A stretch of 64,000 nucleotides of DNA from Posidonia oceanica (lineage: Eukaryota; Streptophyta; Magnoliopsida; Alismatales; Posidoniaceae), in assembly GCA_037176725.1 (NCBI GenBank), contig JAZBRS010000011.1, forward strand, positions 3,224,001-3,288,000. The letters run 5' to 3'. Below, piece after piece: positions 58,491-64,000 of this stretch. Within the stretch, counting starts at the first letter, position 1. Every line of letters begins with the position of its first letter. The notes beneath the pieces are model-generated. The model ran no database searches, was not told where the DNA came from, and was given only the letters and a program-made list of their open reading frames with translations. The translations under genes and the position numbers were made by a program.

Positions 58491-58494
58491 AAGG

Positions 58495-60134
58495 ATCTAG
58501 TTGGAGGGCAGAAAGGCGAGTTTGTCAAATAGGACGCAACCGGAGGCAAACCACGGGAGAGGATAGCAAATTTGTCATTTGGGATGCAACCGAAGACAAA
58601 CCGCAAGGAGAGGATAGCAGATTTGTCATCTGGGATGCAACCAGAGACAAAAAGCAAGACGGGACAGCGAATTTGTCATCCGAGATGCAATCGGAGACAA
58701 ACCGCTAGACAAAGATAGCGAAACTGTCATCCGGGACGCAACCGGAGACAAACCACAGGAGAAAGATAGCGAATCTATCATCCGAGACGCAACTGGAGAC
58801 AGACCGCAAGGCAGGAAAGCAAATCTGTCATCCAGGACACAACCGGAGACAAACCACGGAAGAGGATAGCAGATTTGTCATCCGAGACGCAATCGGAGAC
58901 AAACCGCAAAGCAAGATAGCAAATTTATCATCTAGGACGCAACTAGAGACAAACCGCGGGAAAGATAGCGAATTTGTCATCCGAGATGCAATCAGAGACA
59001 AACCATAAGGCAAAGAAGCGAATCGGTCACCTAGGACGCAACCGGAGACATGCCGCGAGGCAAAGGAGCGAATCTGTCACCCGGGACACAACCAGAGACA
59101 AACTGCGAAGCAAGGGAGCGAATCTGTCACCTGGGACGCAACTGGAGACAAACCGCAAGGCAAGGGAGTGAATCTGTCACCCAGGACGCAACCAAAGACA
59201 AACCACAGGAAAGGATAGCAGACTTGTCATCCGGGACGCAACCGGAGACAAACTGCAAGGCAGGAAAGTAAATCTGTCTTCCGAGACGCAACCGGAGACA
59301 AACCGCGGGAGAGAATAGCAGATTTGTCATTTGGGACACAACTAGAGACAAACCGTAGGACAAAGAGCGAATCGGTCATCCGGGATGCAACCGGAAACAA
59401 ACTGCGAGGCGAGCAAAGCAAATCTGTCATCCGGGTTGCAATCAAAGACAAACTGTAGGAGAAAGATAGCGAATCTATCATCTGAGACGCAACCGAAGAC
59501 AGACCGCGAGGCGAAGATAGCGAATCTGTCATCCAGGATGCAATTGGAGACAGACTGCAAGGCAAGAGAGCGAATCTGTCATCCAAGACGCAACCAGAGA
59601 CAGACCACGAAGCAAAGAGAGCGAATCTGTCACTTGAGACACAACCAAAGACAAACCACGAAGCAAGGGAGTGAATCTGTCACCTGGGACGCAACCAGAG
59701 ACAAACCGCAAGGCAAGGGAGTGAATCTGTCACCTGGGACGCAATCGGAGACAAACCGCAAGGCAAGACGGTGAATCTATCATCTGAGATGCAATCAGAG
59801 AAAAACCGCAGGATAGGGTAGCGAATCTATCATCTGGGATGCGACCGGAGACAAACCGCAAGAAAAAGGAGTGAATTTGTCATCTAGGACGCAACCGGAG
59901 ACAAACCGCGAAGCAAAGGAGCGAATCTGTCACCCGGGATGCAACCGGAGACAAACCGCAAGGCAGGAAAGCAAATCTGTCTTCCGGGATGCAAACAGAG
60001 ACAAACCGCAAGAGAGAATAGCAGATTTGTCATCCGGGACGCAACCAGAGACAAACCGTAGGACAAAAAGCGAATCTGTCATCCGGGACGCAACCAGAAA
60101 CAAACCGTGAGGCAAGCAAAGCATCTGTCATCTG
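58495..60134 (-). repeat. ~50-bp minisatellite, about 32 copies (element H)
   Basis: The plus-strand unit is AGCGAATCTGTCATCCGGGA followed by CGCAACCGGAGACAAACCGC and a variable AAGGCAAGG-type tail. Units differ by several substitutions and by a few bases in length, so the array is older than the one in B. Its left limit is gradual and its right limit is a sharp junction with gag. Confidence 0.93.
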
Positions 60135-61954
60135 TTGTCCTTGCTGAGCTGGTGCGACGTGGTGCACCGGCTCAATGGTGGCAGTGCTCTATGTAGTGTG
60201 TGCAAAACTATGTGCAGATGCAAGCTGAACAGGGCTGGGCTGACTCTCTACAAGGGAAGGCTCTACAGGAGAAACAATGCAAGCGACGATCGGCTTCTTG
60301 TGGTAGCTGATGTCGGAGTCGTTGTTGCCCTTGTTGCTGCCATTGTTGGAGGCAGTAGCTTGCTTCGCGTGTTCAGTGAGTGTAGGGAAGTTCCCACTCC
60401 ACAGTGATCTCTCCACGCAAGCGCTAGCCCGGGTCAGCGATGCAAAACTAGGGATAGGCTGGATGCTAAGCAGTCCCCCAATCGCCGGTTGCGCTCCCTT
60501 GGTGATGATCTCAATAGACTCCTCCTCCAAGGGTCTATCTTTGACCTAGGAGGCCAAGGTGCGCCAGTGACTGACATACTCCCCGAATGTTTCGTGGGGC
60601 TTCTGCTGAAGAGTGACAAGATCCTCGTGCTTAGGGATCAAGTCAAGGTTGAAGAAATATTGTTCCATGAACGCCTAAGAAAGGTCGCCCCAAGTCTTGA
60701 CGGTAGCCATGTCAAGTGATATGAACCACTTAAGAGCAGGGCCTGTCAGACTTTTCTGGAACAAGCGAATCAGCAACCAATCGTCATGCTGGAGCTGGAT
60801 GAGGTCGTTGCAGTACGCCTTCAAATGGGAGATTGGGCAGCCTCTACCATTGTATTTTTCAAATTCCAGGATGCAGAAGTTCGCAGGGAGTATCGCCTCT
60901 GGGAAGTAAGTAGCAGAGGTCCTAGAATTGGTAGGACTGGCAATCCTGGCCTTGCACTTGACGAAGTGCTCTCTCTAGATCGCCGATTCTGGTCAGGAGG
61001 GTGTCTGAGGTTGCTACTGTCGAGACTGGTGCAGTTGAGGCAGGGACTACATATGCTGTGTGGGTCGTGCAAAAGCACTCCTCTAGATCCACCATCACGC
61101 CACCTGGTGTCGAGGTGTGAGGACTAGCATACCCGTGCAAGGGTGTAAAGTGTGGTGATATATATGCTGGAGCCTGAATATTCTGATGCAAAGGGGATGA
61201 ATAAAAGGCATGCTGTGCAGTGTGTTGTGCAGTGTATGGGAGCTGCAGCTGTTGCACCGGTATGGTTCCGAGCAACGGGCTTAGGAGATGCTGTGCTCCT
61301 TGGCCATCTGGGGAACCGGCCACCAAATGACGGAGTTGCATGCTGTGCATAGTGTTGTGTAAGTGCAGGAGGCCGATAATGCGCCCCCATCGCTGAAGCT
61401 GTGAGGAGCTGGGGCGGTGGTAAGGGCGGAAGTGCAGTGTGGTGAGCCTGCCAAACTACAGAGGGCTGCACTGGAACCTCAGGGATCAAGAGAGGATAAG
61501 GAAAAGAAGGAGCAGGACCAGAAGAAAGGGCCATGCCTTGCAACCTTTGGGTCGTAGCCCACAGATGTTGCTCTCGCATGGCTGAAGACTCGTTGATTGA
61601 TGAGTCGGGATGTAAAGGTATGGCTACCGAAGGGGGCACGAAAACAAAAGAGCTAAAAGGGACAGACCCTACAATTGAAGTAGCCGCAGCCGGCTGAGTT
61701 CATGAAACAGGAAAGCCCAAGGAAGGGGCGGGAGGCGGGGTATCCAGAGCCCGAGTGGTGGTCACCGCGACAGAATCGGTGATGGGCTGTAGACCAACTA
61801 GGACTTGCGGTTCCACCGTGGTATGCAGAGGATCGTCATGCAACCAGAAATGGAATGCATGAAAAGAAGGGGAAGCTGCAGCAGTAGGAGGGACCGAAGT
61901 CGAAAATTCCTCTAGTGCAACAGAAGCAAGAGGCTCACTGGCATGCTGGGCCAT
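60135..61954 (-). pseudogene. gag: C-terminally truncated gag of element H
   Basis: On the minus strand the ATG at 61954 gives MAQHASEP. Pro-rich region, then LWATTQRLQGMALSSGPAPS (about 61570-61510), core (about 60950-60490) and an Asn/Ser run (about 60360-60310). It ends right after the motif corresponding to APAQQG (about 60150), where the minisatellite starts at 60134. The zinc knuckle, protease, RT and integrase are all absent. Stops and frameshifts occur (for example the stop near 61700). Confidence 0.85.
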
Positions 61955-63130
61955 GGCTGACCGCGAGCGGGTAAGGATAAGGTTGCGGCGAAAAGAAGGC
62001 ACAGGAGTCCTAGGATGAGCTATCGTCGAAGCGACGGAATAACCCGGAAAGAGAGGGGGACCACGGGGAGCTGCCCGGGATAGAGACGCTCAAGTTCCGA
62101 CTGAGGACCTCGCACCTACCTGTAACAGGCAAAACAACAAGTTAGAAACCCAGACAAGGACGCAATGCAAATTTTTATGGTGGTATGAATGGCACACAAT
62201 GCAGACGCAAGTCCTAATATGCGCTCTCTCACCATGTATGTCCTGAGTAGGCTGAATACTTGGACAACCTCACAAAGTTATGGGTTTATTAACTCCAGGT
62301 CAGAAAAATAGGTCCCACCTTCCTCTTATCCCAGCCGAAGCTAAGGGTAAAAGAGAGATGAGTGGTGAATTCGTAGGTTATGTCTCCTATGGTAGCAGTA
62401 AGCGTGTACCTTTATAAACACCGATGCGACCCCGGACAAGGGGGAATAGACTAGCCGACCGTCCTACGCCGAAGCCATTGAACGAGAGACCAGACCTATC
62501 CTTCTCAGACTGGTAGGTGGACTCAGATGAAAAGATGCATGCTTTCTAAAATGTTCATTCATGCAAGAATGCTTTGATGTTTTTTTACTTGCTTTTTATT
62601 TAGCCAAAGGGGAAAGGATGCAAGTTTGGCTCTAGTTATGCCTAAATGTTGTTACTTGGCTTTATTTGTTGCTTTTAAATTAAGCCAAGGGGGATGCATA
62701 TGTCTCTAATGTCCTAGGCATGGCATATGCAAAGGGGAAAGAAACAGGGAATCATGGCATGCAAACAACATACAACAAGGCAAAAGGCATATGCATGGCA
62801 TGTGCGAATGTGTTGTGTGCATGATAGTGAAAAGAAGCATTCATCACATCAAAAGGCATGCTGCAAAATATGTGCAAGTGGTGGCATGGCATAAGTGTGC
62901 AAGCAAGCAATCACCACTCAAGAGGCAAGTAAGCATGGCAATAAGCAAGCAACAAAGCATGAATTAAGCATGATAAAGCAAGCAAAGATAGCATAAGCAT
63001 AAATGCAAGCAAAGATGAGGCAAGCATAAGCTTAAATGCAAGCAAAGATAAGGCAAGCATAAGCATAAATGCAAGCAAAGCGCAAAAACCGAGCAAGCGA
63101 GAAAGCCAAACGAAAGCCGAAGTCTGATTA
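61955..63130 (-). other. Leader of element H
   Basis: Homologous to the other leaders. An acceptor-like TTTTGCCTGTTACAG|GTAGGTGCG (AG at 62121-62120) lies 165 nt before gag. AGCAAGCAAAGATGAGGCAA-type units (62985-63080) form a short repeat near the PBS. No gene. Confidence 0.75.
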
Positions 63131-63148
63131 TCCCCAACGGAATCGCCA
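63131..63148 (-). promoter_or_regulatory. Primer binding site of element H
   Basis: Minus-strand TGGCGATTCCGTTGGGGA, three bases from the LTR end at 63152. Confidence 0.8.
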
Positions 63149-63151
63149 GCC

Positions 63152-63163
63152 TGTGAATATGCC
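63152..63163 (-). mobile_element. Stub of element H 5' LTR
   Basis: Plus-strand TGTGAATATGCC equals the first 12 bases of the H 3' LTR end at 54753-54764. It is cut by the start of another LTR, so the rest of this LTR lies beyond element I. Confidence 0.8.
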
Positions 63164-64000
63164 TGTTGATACCCCATTTTGACAGGTTGAATCAATTGGA
63201 ATCTCTTGGTGGCTTCTGAATCCAAATCTAGGTCCAAATCTACACATTCCTTTTCATCCTTCTCTTCAAAACAAGTCCAAACTTAACCTAGAATCACACC
63301 CCTTTCCCAAACCCAAAAACCATCCAAAAACCATAGGAAAACTCGCCCTTCCTAACTTAGCAAACCCATACCAAAAACCCTTAGAAATTTCAAACCAAAA
63401 CCACTCCCAAAAACCCTAGAAAACCTAGGTAAAACTACCCTTTTTCTACACCTCAAAACCCTTCCAAAACCTTCCAAAATCCAAATCCAAACCCTAGGTC
63501 CAAAACTAGAGACGCTAGGCTACACACTTCCCAATTTTCACCTCTTTTCTAAACCTCTAACTCCATTCATCCAAATTATCCTTTTCTCTCTCTTGGATTA
63601 TTCTTTTCTCTCTCCTCTCTCTCTCCTTCTTATTCTTCTTCTTTTCACTCCCTTCTCTCTCCTTTTCTTGCTTGGCTGTGGACCCACCTTGTGCATCTAT
63701 CTCTTCTGTATTTTATTTATATTTATATTTTATTTTTAGCTTATTCCTTGATTTTCTAATATTTATTTTCCTTCCACTCCTCTCTTTCTTCTTTCTTTCT
63801 CCATTTCTTCCTTTACTTCTTCCTCATCTCTTTCTTTTCCTTCCTTCCATTAAATCTTTGAAAAACCTTTAAAACTCTAAAACAAAGGAAAAACAAATCA
63901 AAATACTAAAAATAAATAATTAAAAACTTAAACAAACAATTAAAAACAAAAATCTAACTAAATCCAACTAAAAAAGGAAACCATGAATGCAATCTAAAAA
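63164..64000 (+). mobile_element. Element I, start of an LTR (+ strand, runs off the window)
   Basis: It begins TGTTGATACCCCATTTTGAC and follows B's U3 in order: CAAACCC/CCTAG-rich start, CCCTTTTTCTACACCT (about 63438), TTATCCTTTTCTCTCTC (about 63577), pyrimidine-rich block, then A-rich sequence at the edge. Similarity to B's U3 is clear but imperfect. The left flank ATGCC (63159-63163) would be its target duplication. Confidence 0.8.

Noticed and set aside
58495..60134. CRISPR-like array
   Set aside because: Units are contiguous and diverge gradually with no unique spacers. The context is a plant retrotransposon 3' region.
1..64000. Host genes, tRNA, rRNA or organelle inserts
   Set aside because: I looked on both strands and found nothing that was not part of an LTR element or its repeats.

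Overview
This window is plant nuclear DNA made almost entirely of nested LTR retrotransposons of the Ty3/gypsy Tat/Ogre type. I see no host gene, tRNA gene or rRNA gene in it. The evidence for a plant is the Tat-type polyprotein (retropepsin, reverse transcriptase, a degenerate native RNase H plus a second archaeal-type RNase H, D,D35E integrase). The very long LTRs (2-5.8 kb), the Arg-tRNA-like primer sites (TGGCGACTCYGCTGGGGA and variants) and the 3' minisatellites point the same way. The density of nesting suggests a large-genome angiosperm; I cannot name the species.

Layout. (1) 1-12355: element A (+), with the end of a 5' LTR, PBS, leader, a decayed gag, no pol, a non-coding 3' region, PPT and an LTR at 8020-12355. 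(2) 12356-15469: leader, PBS and 5' LTR of element C (-), into which A inserted. (3) 15470-17363: two + strand LTR pieces (E', E). (4) 17364-17926: a post-gag remnant that appears to be the left part of element D (-). (5) 17932-45413: element B (+), 27,482 bp and complete, with TG...CA LTRs of 5,835 and 5,820 bp and a perfect 5-bp target duplication (GTAGG at 17927-17931 and 45414-45418). (6) 45419-50899: the rest of D (-), with gag, leader, PBS and 5' LTR. (7) 50900-54752: element G (+), with leader, gag and the start of pro. (8) 54753-63163: element H (-), with 3' LTR, PPT, minisatellite, truncated gag, leader, PBS and a stub of 5' LTR. (9) 63164-64000: the start of a further LTR (I, +). Inferred order: G is older than D and H; B entered D; I entered H; A entered C; C entered LTR E'.

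B carries, in order, gag, protease with a G-patch-like segment, a long Ser/Ala/Gln-rich linker, RT, native RNase H, archaeal-type RNase H and integrase. After these comes a separate 400-codon ORF resembling plant-mobile-domain/DUF7745-type proteins. Its gag-pol carries several frameshifts and a stop, although its LTRs are nearly identical. A, D and H look like gag-only, non-autonomous relatives. All the elements share leader and LTR signals that no coding feature explains: a splice-acceptor-like tract just upstream of gag, a hairpin-forming block in U5, a second partial copy of the tRNA-binding site inside U5, and (where visible) an inverted repeat of the LTR tip flanking the PPT. These are the most interesting observations here.
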